Positions 1 to 8,755 of a stretch of 64,000 nucleotides of DNA are shown piece after piece. The stretch comes from Desulfosporosinus lacus DSM 15449 (GTDB taxonomy: Bacteria; Bacillota; Desulfitobacteriia; Desulfitobacteriales; Desulfitobacteriaceae): assembly GCF_900129935.1 (NCBI RefSeq), contig NZ_FQXJ01000004.1, forward strand, positions 310,001 through 374,000, written 5' to 3'. The notes under the pieces were generated by a model that did no database searches, was not told the DNA's origin, and saw only the letters and a list, made by a program, of their open reading frames with translations. Positions within the stretch are counted from its first letter, which is position 1; every line of letters starts with the position of its first letter. The translations under genes were made by a program, and so were the position numbers.

Positions 1-745
1 CACAGCTTTCCCGGTCTTTTCCGCCGCCATCGGGGGTCGCAACGGTATAATCTGCTTCGGCAATCTGCCCTAAAAGCCGATTGACATCCGCCATAACCGT
101 AAAGTACTCATGAGCGACGGAACAAATCTGCCCGTCCAGGTATACTTCTTTGACAACCGCGTCGACCGATGTGCGCAGGATACCTGTATAAATCAGTTCA
201 CCGGTCAGCAGACGCTCGGTGTCCGTTTGGCCCCGGGCCAAAACCCGACCGGAAGCCAGGGACAAAATATCCGTGGTGGTGCTTCCCATATCGGCGAAGA
301 TCGCCGCCGCCTTTGTCAGGGAAGGGCTTTGGGCGAGAGCCAGCGCACTCGCCAGCCAGTTGGCCGCCGCCGCTTGCCCGGGCTGGGACGTCAATTCCTG
401 AGGGGAAATAAAAGCTCCGTTTACAGTCCAGGTATAGATCGGCACCCTGGGAAAGCTATCGGCCACTGCAGCAAAAATAGCGAGTACACCCTGGGCCTTG
501 CTGGTGAAGCAGTCGCAAAGCTCCCCCGTCATAGTGAGAGCAATCCCTGCCGGCCTCTCCTCACTTACGAGCGCAGGTAGAGGAAAATCCCTCAGGACTT
601 TACCCAGGCCATTGGGGTTGCGCCATAGTTCATAATAAACGGAATTCCCACCGGCACCGGTGAGTTTACCGCCATCGATTCTCAAATAACATACCTTAGT
701 ATTCGCTCCCCCGATATCCAAACCTATGAGGTAAGCCAAATCCAT
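1..745 (-). CDS. H4MPT-linked C1 pathway protein, COG1548 (partial, 3' end outside window)
   Basis: The reading frame opens with an ATG at 745 and stays open to the window edge, so the C-terminus is missing. The N-terminus MDLAYLIGLDIGGANTKV is an ASKHA-type phosphate-binding loop, and a second motif, FADMGSTTTDI, follows in mid-protein. This pairing is typical of the hydantoinase/sugar-kinase-like proteins (COG1548) found in the H4MPT/methanofuran gene clusters of methylotrophs and methanogens. Their exact reaction is not known to me; a cofactor-biosynthesis role is the usual proposal. It lies 51 bases downstream of mfnD in the same direction, so it is probably in the same operon. Confidence 0.8.
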   Translation of the reverse strand, partial: MDLAYLIGLDIGGANTKVCYLRIDGGKLTGAGGNSVYYELWRNPNGLGKVLRDFPLPALVSEERPAGIALTMTGELCDCFTSKAQGVLAIFAAVADSFPRVPIYTWTVNGAFISPQELTSQPGQAAAANWLASALALAQSPSLTKAAAIFADMGSTTTDILSLASGRVLARGQTDTERLLTGELIYTGILRTSVDAVVKEVYLDGQICSVAHEYFTVMADVNRLLGQIAEADYTVATPDGGGKDRESC

Positions 746-796
746 TCCCCCCTGTTTCCCTCTTGTTTTACCCTTCACCGGCTTTCCGCGTCCTCT

Positions 797-1843
797 TCAG
801 ACAGCATAGGTATAATTTCCCTGCAGCTGGGGCTTTTCAGGCAAGATGTTCTGAGCAAAAAGAAGTGTCATATCCTGGGCTAGATTCCGTCCGGCGGTTT
901 CCCGCAAAGCCACATAAGCCGAGGTTAAACGGGCATTGATCTCTATAATCACCGGCACCCGGGGACCCAGAACCAGATCAACCCCCACAAAGCCCTTAAG
1001 TCCCGCCAGCTGCTCGCAGGCCGCGGCAGCCATCCCGGTAATCTCTTCTTCCCGAGGATGATGGTAGGGAATCGTAATGCCCTGGAAAAGCAGCTCTTCC
1101 CGCTCGCTCAGGGATTGGCGATTCAGACTGAGAACCTGCGCCCTGCCGTGCAGAACAAACAAGCTGACACTTACCGCCTGTCCGGGTATATATTCCTGCA
1201 CAAGCACTCCTGCTTCTTCCTCCTGTACCATCGTCTCCAGCACTTCCTGGAAACGGCCTGGACTTTCGATTCGCCTGACTCCTTCACCGCCTGCTCCGCA
1301 AACAGGTTTTACGATCAAAGGCAGGGAAAATTCAGACGCTATCCTTTCTCTATAGGCTGCTCCCATGGATTTTTTAAAAAGTACGGAACGTGGCACCGGC
1401 CAGCCTCTGCTCTGCAGAAAAGCCAATAGCTCCCCTTTGTTGCTTGTCGTCCGCAAGGCCAGGGATGAGCTTCCCCAGATCATTTTGCCGCGGGATTCCG
1501 CCATAGCCGTCAACCCGGCCAGTATGCCCCTGCTTTCAGGGGCTATAATGAAAACGCCCTCACAGCTGTCCAGAACCTTTTGAAATAATTTTACACCGGA
1601 TTCTCCTTCATCACCCCAATGAACCTGCAGCCGATCTGTTTGTTCTCCCGCGGCGCTTCCGGGGGGAAAGCCGCTCAACCCTTGCTCTTTCAACGAGCAG
1701 GCCAGAGCGGTCAGCAGCTCCAGTCCGGCAACCGCGCCGAAATCCTTCAGAACAGCTGTCAGCATCTCCAGCCCGGCCTGCTGCAAATCCGTCCCTTCCC
1801 CAACAGCTCCAGAAGCAAAGTATTCATAAATAAATAATTTCAA
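797..1843 (-). CDS. mfnD: ATP-grasp ligase, tyramine-glutamate ligase-like (MfnD)
   Basis: This 348-aa protein has ATP-grasp features: a glycine-rich loop (GAGGEGVRRI) and the metal-binding segment VIIEINARLTSAYVAL near the C-terminus. It resembles COG1821, which includes MfnD, the enzyme that adds glutamate to tyramine in methanofuran synthesis. The next upstream gene is mfnB, which acts in the same pathway, so a methanofuran (or bacterial methanofuran analogue) role is likely. The genes for tyramine formation (mfnA) and later steps (mfnC, mfnE, mfnF) are not in the window. Other ATP-grasp substrates cannot be excluded from sequence alone. Confidence 0.78.
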   Translation of the reverse strand: MKLFIYEYFASGAVGEGTDLQQAGLEMLTAVLKDFGAVAGLELLTALACSLKEQGLSGFPPGSAAGEQTDRLQVHWGDEGESGVKLFQKVLDSCEGVFIIAPESRGILAGLTAMAESRGKMIWGSSSLALRTTSNKGELLAFLQSRGWPVPRSVLFKKSMGAAYRERIASEFSLPLIVKPVCGAGGEGVRRIESPGRFQEVLETMVQEEEAGVLVQEYIPGQAVSVSLFVLHGRAQVLSLNRQSLSEREELLFQGITIPYHHPREEEITGMAAAACEQLAGLKGFVGVDLVLGPRVPVIIEINARLTSAYVALRETAGRNLAQDMTLLFAQNILPEKPQLQGNYTYAV

Positions 1844-1869
1844 GACGGCTTAGCTCCTTCCCTTTGCTT

Positions 1870-2601
1870 TTAGGCCAACTCCTGACCGCGGGCAAGCAGT
1901 TCCTTAAGCTCCCGAACCTTCGCTGCGGATACCGTGCCCCGTAGGCGGTCTCCGCCACAAACCGCCGTTCTTACTCCAACCAGATCGGCTCTATAGCGGC
2001 TTAGCTCCACAAGATCCGCATAAAGCAGAGAGCCTGCCAAACCGCAGAAGAGGCCGTTCCGGCGGCATTCTTCGCTGAATTGCCGGATCATTTCCCCAGG
2101 TAGATAGTCAAGTAGGGTCTTTCCTTGCTTCGCCATCGTATCCACCAGACAGCCGTCGGCACCGCCCTGCCTGGAAGCGGCGCTGAAGTCCGCCAGATCC
2201 CAGCCGGCGGCGGGCAGTGTATCGGCATAGGCAACCGCCACCAGGGAAATCAGTGCCGGGTTCGGCACATAATCCAAACTTTCCCGTATCGCCTGTAAGG
2301 TCTCCCTGATTTCCGCCAAAGTGCTGGAGGCCTGAAAAGCGATCTTCAGATAATCCGGCGCAAAACAGGCGCCGCCTAAAGCAGCCAGCCCTGCCGCCCC
2401 TGTTTTTTGCGGGAATTCGCCCAAGGCGATGCTGAAAGGTTTTTCTTTTTTTAAGACGGCGCATATCTCGGCGACCGTCCGGGGATGCGGCGCCCCCAAC
2501 GCCCCCTCCCAGGGATTTTTAATATCAATTAAATCAGCGCCTCCCTGCAGTGCCGAATACACTTCCTCCCTGCTGCGGACGCTGACCATCAGCTTCGTCA
2601 T
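1870..2601 (-). CDS. mfnB: (5-formylfuran-3-yl)methyl phosphate synthase MfnB
   Basis: This 243-aa protein matches the MfnB family (COG1891, formerly DUF556), which condenses two glyceraldehyde-3-phosphate molecules into the furan precursor of methanofuran. The N-terminal segment LIDIKNPWEGALGAPHP carries the conserved lysine and the KNPxEGxLG signature, and length is normal for the family. It sits between mfnD and the COG1767 gene. Together with mfnD it is the best evidence that the organism makes its own methanofuran-type carrier. Confidence 0.88.
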   Translation of the reverse strand: MTKLMVSVRSREEVYSALQGGADLIDIKNPWEGALGAPHPRTVAEICAVLKKEKPFSIALGEFPQKTGAAGLAALGGACFAPDYLKIAFQASSTLAEIRETLQAIRESLDYVPNPALISLVAVAYADTLPAAGWDLADFSAASRQGGADGCLVDTMAKQGKTLLDYLPGEMIRQFSEECRRNGLFCGLAGSLLYADLVELSRYRADLVGVRTAVCGGDRLRGTVSAAKVRELKELLARGQELA

Positions 2602-2657
2602 CTCCTGACCACCTCTTCTCTCTGCCCTTTCTCCTGTGACTATCGTTTCAGTTGTGC

Positions 2658-3521
2658 CTACTGTTTCTGCAACAACCAGACAAAAATTGCAGCCGCCGTT
2701 AAATCAGCTGTGGACCCAGGATTAAGCCGGTGACCATCCCTCCTCAGCCACTGATCAAATACCTCAATCGCATTTCTTCCCTCACGGGTGGACCATCCCC
2801 CCAGCTGCCAGGCCAGAGCGGCACGTTCCTGAACTTCATGACCGGCCTCCTGTCCGAGCTTGCGGACGATCAAGGTATCCGGCACAAGGCTGAGGAGATA
2901 TAAATGGGTCTGGGCGATGGCCTGGGGCAGGGCCAATCCTGCCGCCAGGCTTTGCCTGAGCATTGGATACCCTTGGGCAAAGACTAGTTCAAAACTATTC
3001 GCATACTCCCCGGCCACCAGATCCCGCTCAGCGGCCGCTTTCATCGCCTCCAGCAGCGTAAATGGCGGACGCCCCTCAGTCCTGACATCATACTCCCCTA
3101 CCTCCCCCAGACCTCCAGGTTCCGCCAGCCTGATTGCTTTATAGGCGTAGTCCGCATCCTCCATCGCCAGCACGGCCAGCACTTGGCCGGCTTCACAGCG
3201 CCAGGCTTCCACCGACTTATCCCCCCTCCGATGCCAGGCTAAGCCCAGAGGAGCAAGTAAAAGCAAAATTCCCAGATTCGTATTGGTCACCGTAACCTCC
3301 CTGGTTGCCTTGACCGCTTCATAAATCGTTCTGCCCACGCCCTTTTTCGCCAGGCCACCGAAAGCCGGTCCGATAGCTATAGCGCTCAAATGAAAATCCT
3401 CCAGCGAGCAATCCTCAAAATCATGAAAGCGATTGACATTGCCCAGTTTAGGGGCATCAGCCTCCAGTACACAAGCCGTTTGCGCGGCCCCGGCCAATCC
3501 CCAGTTCAGATTATGATCCAT
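2658..3521 (-). CDS. Triphosphoribosyl-dephospho-CoA synthase-like protein (COG1767)
   Basis: A CitG/MdcB-like protein of 287 aa. In citrate lyase systems this family makes the prosthetic-group precursor of an acyl carrier protein. A divergent branch is found in H4MPT/MFR clusters, where its product is unknown to me; no acyl carrier or lyase gene occurs here, so the cofactor branch is more likely. I chose the ATG at 3521 because GGAGGGAA lies just upstream. Translation then starts inside the end of the mptN-like gene, an 11-base overlap suggesting coupling. Conserved features visible are YEAVKATREV and NTNLGILLLLAPL. Confidence 0.75.
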   Translation of the reverse strand: MDHNLNWGLAGAAQTACVLEADAPKLGNVNRFHDFEDCSLEDFHLSAIAIGPAFGGLAKKGVGRTIYEAVKATREVTVTNTNLGILLLLAPLGLAWHRRGDKSVEAWRCEAGQVLAVLAMEDADYAYKAIRLAEPGGLGEVGEYDVRTEGRPPFTLLEAMKAAAERDLVAGEYANSFELVFAQGYPMLRQSLAAGLALPQAIAQTHLYLLSLVPDTLIVRKLGQEAGHEVQERAALAWQLGGWSTREGRNAIEVFDQWLRRDGHRLNPGSTADLTAAAIFVWLLQKQ

Positions 3522-4404
3522 TGCCGATTCCCTCCAGAACATAATCGGCCAGCAGAGCGGCGATATTCTTTTCCGTAACGGTCTGCAACCCGGCCCAGCC
3601 GGGGATTCCGTTGGCTTCGATTACATAAGGCTGACCCCTGGAAATTAAGATATCCACCCCCAGATATTCTGCTTGCAGGAGCTTGGCGCTTTTTAAGGCA
3701 AGATCGGCTATTTCCGGCGGCGGGTCGTATTTTTCCGCCGAGCCGCCGCAGGCGATATTGGTTTTCCAACCGTCGGCTTTGCGGCGCATGGCACCGACAA
3801 CTTGATCACCGATGACGAACAGCCGGTAATCTTCGTTGGCATTGGGCAGGAATTCCTGCAGGTAATAAACATATCTGCCCATTTCCAAGGCCCGGAAAGC
3901 CCGGTAGGCTGTGTCCGGATCTTCCAGCAAAACGATCCCCCGCCCCAGAGAACCGAAGACGGGCTTGACAACCGTTTTTCCCATCCCGGCGACCGCTTCC
4001 AGGGCCTGGTCCAGGCGCTCGGTCACAATCGTCCTGGGCACCGGCAGTCCGGCAGCTGCCAGCAAAACCGATGTATAGCTTTTATCGACAGTTTTCTCCA
4101 GCAGGGAAGCGCTGTTGAATAATTTCAGGCCCCGTTTTTCCAAGAAATGCAAAGCATTGACCCGGTAAATCACCTGCTCCAGAGAACCGCCGGGAAGGGA
4201 ACGGACAATCAGTCCCGTCAGCTCTTCCAGCCAAATTTCCCCTCCGTCTGGGCGGCGGTATAATGTCCGGCCTTCCGGCAGAAAGCAGGTGAGTCTTTTG
4301 GGGTCGATCAAAACAACTTCGGCCTTGCGCTGCCGCAGAGCCTCGGCCAGCACTTGAACCTGGGGCCCCTGTTCGGTTCCTAAAATACCGATGCGTCTAT
4401 TCAC
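3511..4404 (-). CDS. mptN: RimK-type ATP-grasp ligase, H4MPT glutamate ligase-like (MptN)
   Basis: The GTG at 4404, four bases after the mch stop, gives a 297-aa protein beginning MNRRIGILG; a longer frame into mch (to 4614) is rejected because it would overlap mch by about 200 bases. It is a RimK-fold ATP-grasp protein: VVKPVFGSLGRGIVLL is the ATP-binding loop and VIEANGIPGWAGLQ the metal-binding end. In methanogens MptN adds alpha-glutamate to tetrahydrosarcinapterin-type carriers. In methylotrophs a relative sits in the same H4MPT cluster. The exact amino acid and acceptor cannot be read from the sequence. Confidence 0.75.
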   Translation of the reverse strand: MNRRIGILGTEQGPQVQVLAEALRQRKAEVVLIDPKRLTCFLPEGRTLYRRPDGGEIWLEELTGLIVRSLPGGSLEQVIYRVNALHFLEKRGLKLFNSASLLEKTVDKSYTSVLLAAAGLPVPRTIVTERLDQALEAVAGMGKTVVKPVFGSLGRGIVLLEDPDTAYRAFRALEMGRYVYYLQEFLPNANEDYRLFVIGDQVVGAMRRKADGWKTNIACGGSAEKYDPPPEIADLALKSAKLLQAEYLGVDILISRGQPYVIEANGIPGWAGLQTVTEKNIAALLADYVLEGIGNGS

Positions 4405-4408
4405 TGTT

Positions 4409-5383
4409 CTAATCCTCGATCCGAAATGATTTCCGCAGCAGATCCGGACGGGGCCCGCCCTTCCGGAAAGTGCGGCCGGTTGTGTTATTGTGCAGCCAAA
4501 CGGAGGCTGGACTGAAAAGCAAGGGATCGATAGCGTAGAAATTGCCGTAGCGCTCATAAAGCTCCTGGAACGCCGTACCGTAATCCCGGGAACTGCAGGA
4601 GGGCACTTGCTCAATTAAAGGCTGCAGCGTGTCGTCAGTATCCCGCACATTGTAATACACCGTGGCGCCGTACAGAACCGCGTCATTGGTCCTGCCCAGC
4701 GCCGTCATATCGTCCCCGGCCGGGGGGGGCAGCGGGGCGATTCCCAAGCCGTTTTGGATTCGTCCCAGATCATAACCCAATTCCAGCATTTTATGGAGTC
4801 CGGTCTCTACCGAACGGGCCGCAATCTGAACAGAACCGACCGGAGAAGCGGTAGGAGCGATCAGCAGGTAAAGATCCTGGACCCGGCAGCCGCATTTTTC
4901 TGCGACATAGGAGACGACTTCCGCCGGCGGCAGTTCGCGCCCTTCCAGGCATAGGACGGCCGCCGCCGCACTGTCCTTATATTCCAGTTTGGCAAACAAT
5001 TCTTCGCCGCCGGCCCGCGCCCTCGCCGGCCCGGAGCCCATCGCAAAATAATTCCCTTTTTTAATGACCCAGCCGGCGTATTGAGACGCCATACAGGCTC
5101 TGAGGGGATGATCGGTGGTTACTTCCACCGCCGGGTAATAAAGTCCGCCAAAATCTCCCCAGCTCAGCTTCACCTCTGCCAGACCGCCAAGACAGATCTT
5201 GGCAAATAACACCCCCGCTTCATAACTGCCTGCAGTATCAATCCCGCAATCGATGACGGTGGCTCCGCCGGTTAAATGAACTTTAACCTTAAGCTTTCCC
5301 CTCTCCTCGATCAATTGCTTCAGATAGGGCAGAGCTTGGGTGTTTGGACTTAATTCCGGTATATCTTCTAGGTTGATTGCCAT
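4409..5383 (-). CDS. mch: Methenyl-tetrahydromethanopterin cyclohydrolase
   Basis: This 324-aa protein matches Mch over its whole length: the glycine-rich GGATVIDCGIDTAGSYEAG near the N-terminus, the substrate-site segment ASQYAGW, and GRTNDAVLYG near residues 230-240. Mch interconverts 5,10-methenyl-H4MPT and 5-formyl-H4MPT in the cytoplasm, between MtdB and Ftr. Its start overlaps the fmdC end by 16 bases, so it is translated as part of the fmd-ftr operon. It is specific to H4MPT systems and separates this module from the folate pathway. Confidence 0.95.
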   Translation of the reverse strand: MAINLEDIPELSPNTQALPYLKQLIEERGKLKVKVHLTGGATVIDCGIDTAGSYEAGVLFAKICLGGLAEVKLSWGDFGGLYYPAVEVTTDHPLRACMASQYAGWVIKKGNYFAMGSGPARARAGGEELFAKLEYKDSAAAAVLCLEGRELPPAEVVSYVAEKCGCRVQDLYLLIAPTASPVGSVQIAARSVETGLHKMLELGYDLGRIQNGLGIAPLPPPAGDDMTALGRTNDAVLYGATVYYNVRDTDDTLQPLIEQVPSCSSRDYGTAFQELYERYGNFYAIDPLLFSPASVWLHNNTTGRTFRKGGPRPDLLRKSFRIED

Positions 5384-6195
5384 ACTAATATCTCTCCTTT
5401 CCCTCCGTTTAGGGCATCGCCGCTGTAGCGCTTAAAGGAAGCGTCCTGACCGCCAGGGAGGAGGAAAAAGCCGCAGCCGGCCAGCTCCGCGTAGAGCATG
5501 TTCCAGAAGACCGGCTGATAGGTGCAATTATAATAGAAGGAAGAGAGCAGCTCAGGCTGTTCGCCAAGAATAATGGTCCCCCTGAGCATATTGGCGCCCG
5601 GATGTCTCCCGGTCCGGCCGCCGGCAAAGATCGTCCCGGCCAGCAGCTTAAAGCCGAGAGCATCGCCGCAATTGCCCTTTACGGCAATCAGGCCCCTGCG
5701 CATCCGGGAACCTGTCATCTGCCCGGCATTCCCTTCAATCAGGATCATGCCGCCGCTCATACCCTGAGTTTTTCCCCGGTAAGCGGCACCGACGAAATGT
5801 CCCGCATTGCCGGCCACCGTAATCCGGCCGCCCTCCATATGGGCGCCCAGCCAGTCGGCGGCGTCCCCCTTGATCTGCAGGCTGCCTCCCCGCATCAACG
5901 CTCCCGTATGAAAACCCGCCGCACCTTCAATAACCAGCTCACCAAAGCTCATGCCCTGCCCTATCCGTTTGAATTGCGCACACTCTCCCGTCAAAACCAC
6001 CCGGGTTTCCCCTGCGGACTGTTCCTTCTCAACCTCAAAATAATCGCCGATTTTCTCCTGGGCATTCCCGCACCATACCGGCAAATTCTTGATTTTTTCT
6101 TCGTTTTTGCCTCTTAGGTTATCCGGCGTAATGCTTTCCGCTTCCACCGGCAGGGCCGGCTCTGCTTTTAAGGTTAAATGGATCAGCTCTCCCAT
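5368..6195 (-). CDS. fmdC: Formylmethanofuran dehydrogenase subunit C
   Basis: A 275-aa subunit with the GXXGXXXG parallel-beta-helix repeats of FmdC/FwdC/FhcC (GNAGHFVGAAYRGKTQG, GNAGQMTGSRMRRG, GNCGDALGFKLLAG, and so on, about residues 110-230). The fold resembles the C-terminal domain of glutamate synthase. In the methanogen complex it scaffolds the other subunits, and in bacteria it also holds Ftr (FhcD). It overlaps ftr by 13 bases and mch by 16 bases, consistent with stoichiometric co-translation. Confidence 0.93.
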   Translation of the reverse strand: MGELIHLTLKAEPALPVEAESITPDNLRGKNEEKIKNLPVWCGNAQEKIGDYFEVEKEQSAGETRVVLTGECAQFKRIGQGMSFGELVIEGAAGFHTGALMRGGSLQIKGDAADWLGAHMEGGRITVAGNAGHFVGAAYRGKTQGMSGGMILIEGNAGQMTGSRMRRGLIAVKGNCGDALGFKLLAGTIFAGGRTGRHPGANMLRGTIILGEQPELLSSFYYNCTYQPVFWNMLYAELAGCGFFLLPGGQDASFKRYSGDALNGGKGEILVWQST

Positions 6196-7115
6196 CCGTT
6201 TCCACCTCCCGCTAAAATCTTATGGAGATGAAAATGATATTTGCCGAGTTTGCCCCCATAATTTCCGGCTGTGATCTTTTGGACCCCCGGCACTTGCACC
6301 GCTGCCCGAATTCCCGCTGCCATAGCCTTGCCGATGAGTTCTTCGGTCAGCCCGTCGATCACGATCTCCATCACCGCGTTGTTGGCGGCATTCAAGGCGC
6401 TGTTTTCCACCCGCCCGCGAATTGTCGGGCAATAGAATACATTAGTGGAAGCCGTAAGGAATTTATACTGGGAGCCGACCTTGCTCCCGCTGCGCACCAC
6501 GCCGCCGGGAAAGGGGAGGATGACACCGCGAAGTTCCTTCATTTTCCTGACCGCCGCTTCCGCCGATTTCAAGGCGGCTTCCACGCCGTCGGCTACGATG
6601 AGGAAGTTGCCGCCGCCGATGGCTTTGACCATGGTGAACTCTTCCTGTACCATAAACTCCCCGTCCATGACGGGAATGCGCCAGTAACGCTTAGTCCCGA
6701 TAATTTTGCTGGCTTGATAGCCGTCGCCGAAGAAGCGCATCTTACTGCCGATGGGATATTTGCTGATTTTATCGGAATCCGCCGGAATCTCCGGCAGCCC
6801 GCCGTCAAAGCAGGCCGAAGTCGGAGCGGTCATGACCGCCTGACCGATGCGGTTGAGCATAGTGGATTCCAATCCTTCCCGGGAGGCGGCGAAGAAGAGA
6901 CAGTCCATGCCGGCCCGGCCGTCCGGAGTCTTTCCGGACGGTCCCTCGATGCCCGCTTCCACGCCGCAGCCGATAACCGACGTTGCAAATCCGGTCACCG
7001 CCAGGGCAGCCTGCTCGGCCCAGGTCTCATTAATCGCCGTAACGGTCAGGCGGGTTCCCCGCATCCCAAACGCTTCGGCAAAAGTATTTTCGATTTCCAC
7101 ACCATTTAGCCGCAT
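6183..7115 (-). CDS. ftr: Formylmethanofuran:H4MPT N-formyltransferase
   Basis: A 310-aa protein matching Ftr/FhcD over the expected length. It moves the formyl group between methanofuran and H4MPT. Recognisable segments are the N-terminal MRLNGVEIENTFAEAFGMR, the central FMVQEEFTMVKAIGGGNF, and the C-terminal region ending in GGKLGKYHFHLHKIL. In aerobic methylotrophs this subunit is part of the Fhc complex; in methanogens it is a separate enzyme. Here it is encoded inside the fmd gene block (B-A-ftr-C), which is the bacterial fhc gene order and suggests a physical complex. Confidence 0.95.
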   Translation of the reverse strand: MRLNGVEIENTFAEAFGMRGTRLTVTAINETWAEQAALAVTGFATSVIGCGVEAGIEGPSGKTPDGRAGMDCLFFAASREGLESTMLNRIGQAVMTAPTSACFDGGLPEIPADSDKISKYPIGSKMRFFGDGYQASKIIGTKRYWRIPVMDGEFMVQEEFTMVKAIGGGNFLIVADGVEAALKSAEAAVRKMKELRGVILPFPGGVVRSGSKVGSQYKFLTASTNVFYCPTIRGRVENSALNAANNAVMEIVIDGLTEELIGKAMAAGIRAAVQVPGVQKITAGNYGGKLGKYHFHLHKILAGGGNGWES

Positions 7116-8755
7116 GAAATCACCTCCATCCGTGGCAGATAGTCATATTGCACCGCAAAATTCCTTAAGGAAATGGAATAATAGTCGGCAAAATCCTGGG
7201 CCAATTCTTGAGACAGGCTTCCGTCCGCCAAGTCCTTCAGACCGTAGGGCAGAGCGACCAGTCGTTTTCCGCCGAAGCTTTGCCGGGCGATACCGTCCCG
7301 GACAATAATCCGGCCGTCTTTAATGACATAGACCGGGGAGGCAAACATCTTTTCCTTATCCTTATGGGGTTGATAAATGACCAAATCCCCGTCCGCTCCG
7401 GGGCCCAGGTGTCCTTTGTTAGACAGGCCCAGGGCTTTGGCCGGTCCGCTGCGGGTGATAATGGCGATCTCCTCCAGAGTGTATTCCCGCTTAAGATCCT
7501 TGAGGTGGGTGTAGTGACCGACTTTAGGATGCAGGGTTTCGATGACGGAATTCCGGTAGTCCGCGTCCATCAACAGCCGGATTATTTGCGGGTAAGCGGT
7601 GAACGGGCCGGCATTAGGGTGATCTGTGGTCAGAACAATCTGCCAGGGATTTTTGATCAACAGCAAAAGCTCCAGGCCAATACACCATTGACTGGCGTTA
7701 AAAAGCACGGAAGGACGGTAGCGGAGCGGTACGATGCCCGAGCCGGTTTCCATCTCGACATCGAAGCTGCCCCATTTATTGCCTGTTGTTTCATGGAGAT
7801 GGAACTGCATCGGAGAGTCCGCCGTCATGGTTGTGACCGGTCCAAAGACGATTTGACCGGCATCGCAGGTGAACTCGGGATGAGCGTTCATGAATTCCGC
7901 TATCTCCGGCGCCGCCGATTTCAAGCCCCCTTTCGGCGTTATTCCATAAGAATGAAACTGCAGATGCGTAAAATGAACGCGATGACCGGTGAGGGTTTTC
8001 ATGGTTTCCAAGGTGGTCCGAACATTGCCCGGATCACCTAAATGATTGGTATGAAGATGCAGGGCATGGGGAAGCTTTAAGTCCTCATTGGTTTCGGCCA
8101 GGGCTGTGAGAATCTGGCGGGAGGAGATGCCGAAGGGCTGCACCGGAGTGTCCAAATCCACCGTGCCCGCGCTCCATTTCCAGCTTTCCACACCACCCGG
8201 ATTAACCACCTTAATGGCATATCCCTTGCTGCTGGCCAGCAGCCAGGATACCAAAGAACGCAGAGTTTCCCTGCGCTTCGCCGCATCCTTCTCCTGCAGA
8301 GCTTTCATAATCATGGTATTATTGCCCATCAGGGTGTAGATACCGGTATCCACCAGCGGCGTGTCCTCCAGCTCTTCATGGGCATGCCGGGCTTCCAGCG
8401 GCGGCACCGCCGCTTCAAAAACCGTGGTATACCCCAGTCCGGCATATTCATAACCCGTCAGGAAGGTCGTCGGTATGGTGTGACCAACGCCGGAACGGGT
8501 ACAATCCGCGGCGGCCCGAAAATGATCATAATGATCTTCAGGACACATGATGCGGGCGCTGTTGACCTTGGCTCCGGCAATGTGGCTGTGGATATCCACT
8601 CCCCCCGGCATGATGATGCAGCCGCCGGCATCGATAGTCTCCCCCGCTTCCTGTACAGGCTGGACAAATCTTCCTCCATCGATATAAAGGTCTTTGCTGA
8701 CGCCATTTATGCCGTTTTTGGGATCGTACACCTGTCCATTGATAATTTTCAACAT
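7106..8755 (-). CDS. fmdA: Formylmethanofuran dehydrogenase subunit A (amidohydrolase)
   Basis: A 549-aa amidohydrolase-fold subunit. The HSH metal motif (MPGGVDIHSHIAG), the segment GYAIKVVNPGG with the lysine expected to be carboxylated, and the late aspartate in TTDHPNAGPFTAYPQ (about residue 385) are all present, so the two-zinc site appears intact. In the methanogen enzyme this subunit condenses formate with methanofuran, or hydrolyses formyl-MFR; formate is channelled to or from the metal centre of FmdB. Its start overlaps the fmdB stop by 7 bases and its end overlaps ftr. Confidence 0.95.
   Translation of the reverse strand: MLKIINGQVYDPKNGINGVSKDLYIDGGRFVQPVQEAGETIDAGGCIIMPGGVDIHSHIAGAKVNSARIMCPEDHYDHFRAAADCTRSGVGHTIPTTFLTGYEYAGLGYTTVFEAAVPPLEARHAHEELEDTPLVDTGIYTLMGNNTMIMKALQEKDAAKRRETLRSLVSWLLASSKGYAIKVVNPGGVESWKWSAGTVDLDTPVQPFGISSRQILTALAETNEDLKLPHALHLHTNHLGDPGNVRTTLETMKTLTGHRVHFTHLQFHSYGITPKGGLKSAAPEIAEFMNAHPEFTCDAGQIVFGPVTTMTADSPMQFHLHETTGNKWGSFDVEMETGSGIVPLRYRPSVLFNASQWCIGLELLLLIKNPWQIVLTTDHPNAGPFTAYPQIIRLLMDADYRNSVIETLHPKVGHYTHLKDLKREYTLEEIAIITRSGPAKALGLSNKGHLGPGADGDLVIYQPHKDKEKMFASPVYVIKDGRIIVRDGIARQSFGGKRLVALPYGLKDLADGSLSQELAQDFADYYSISLRNFAVQYDYLPRMEVISCG

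Noticed and set aside
4405-4614. Longer N-terminus for the MptN-like gene
   Set aside because: It would overlap mch by about 200 bases in another frame; the GTG at 4404 directly after the mch stop gives the normal RimK length.
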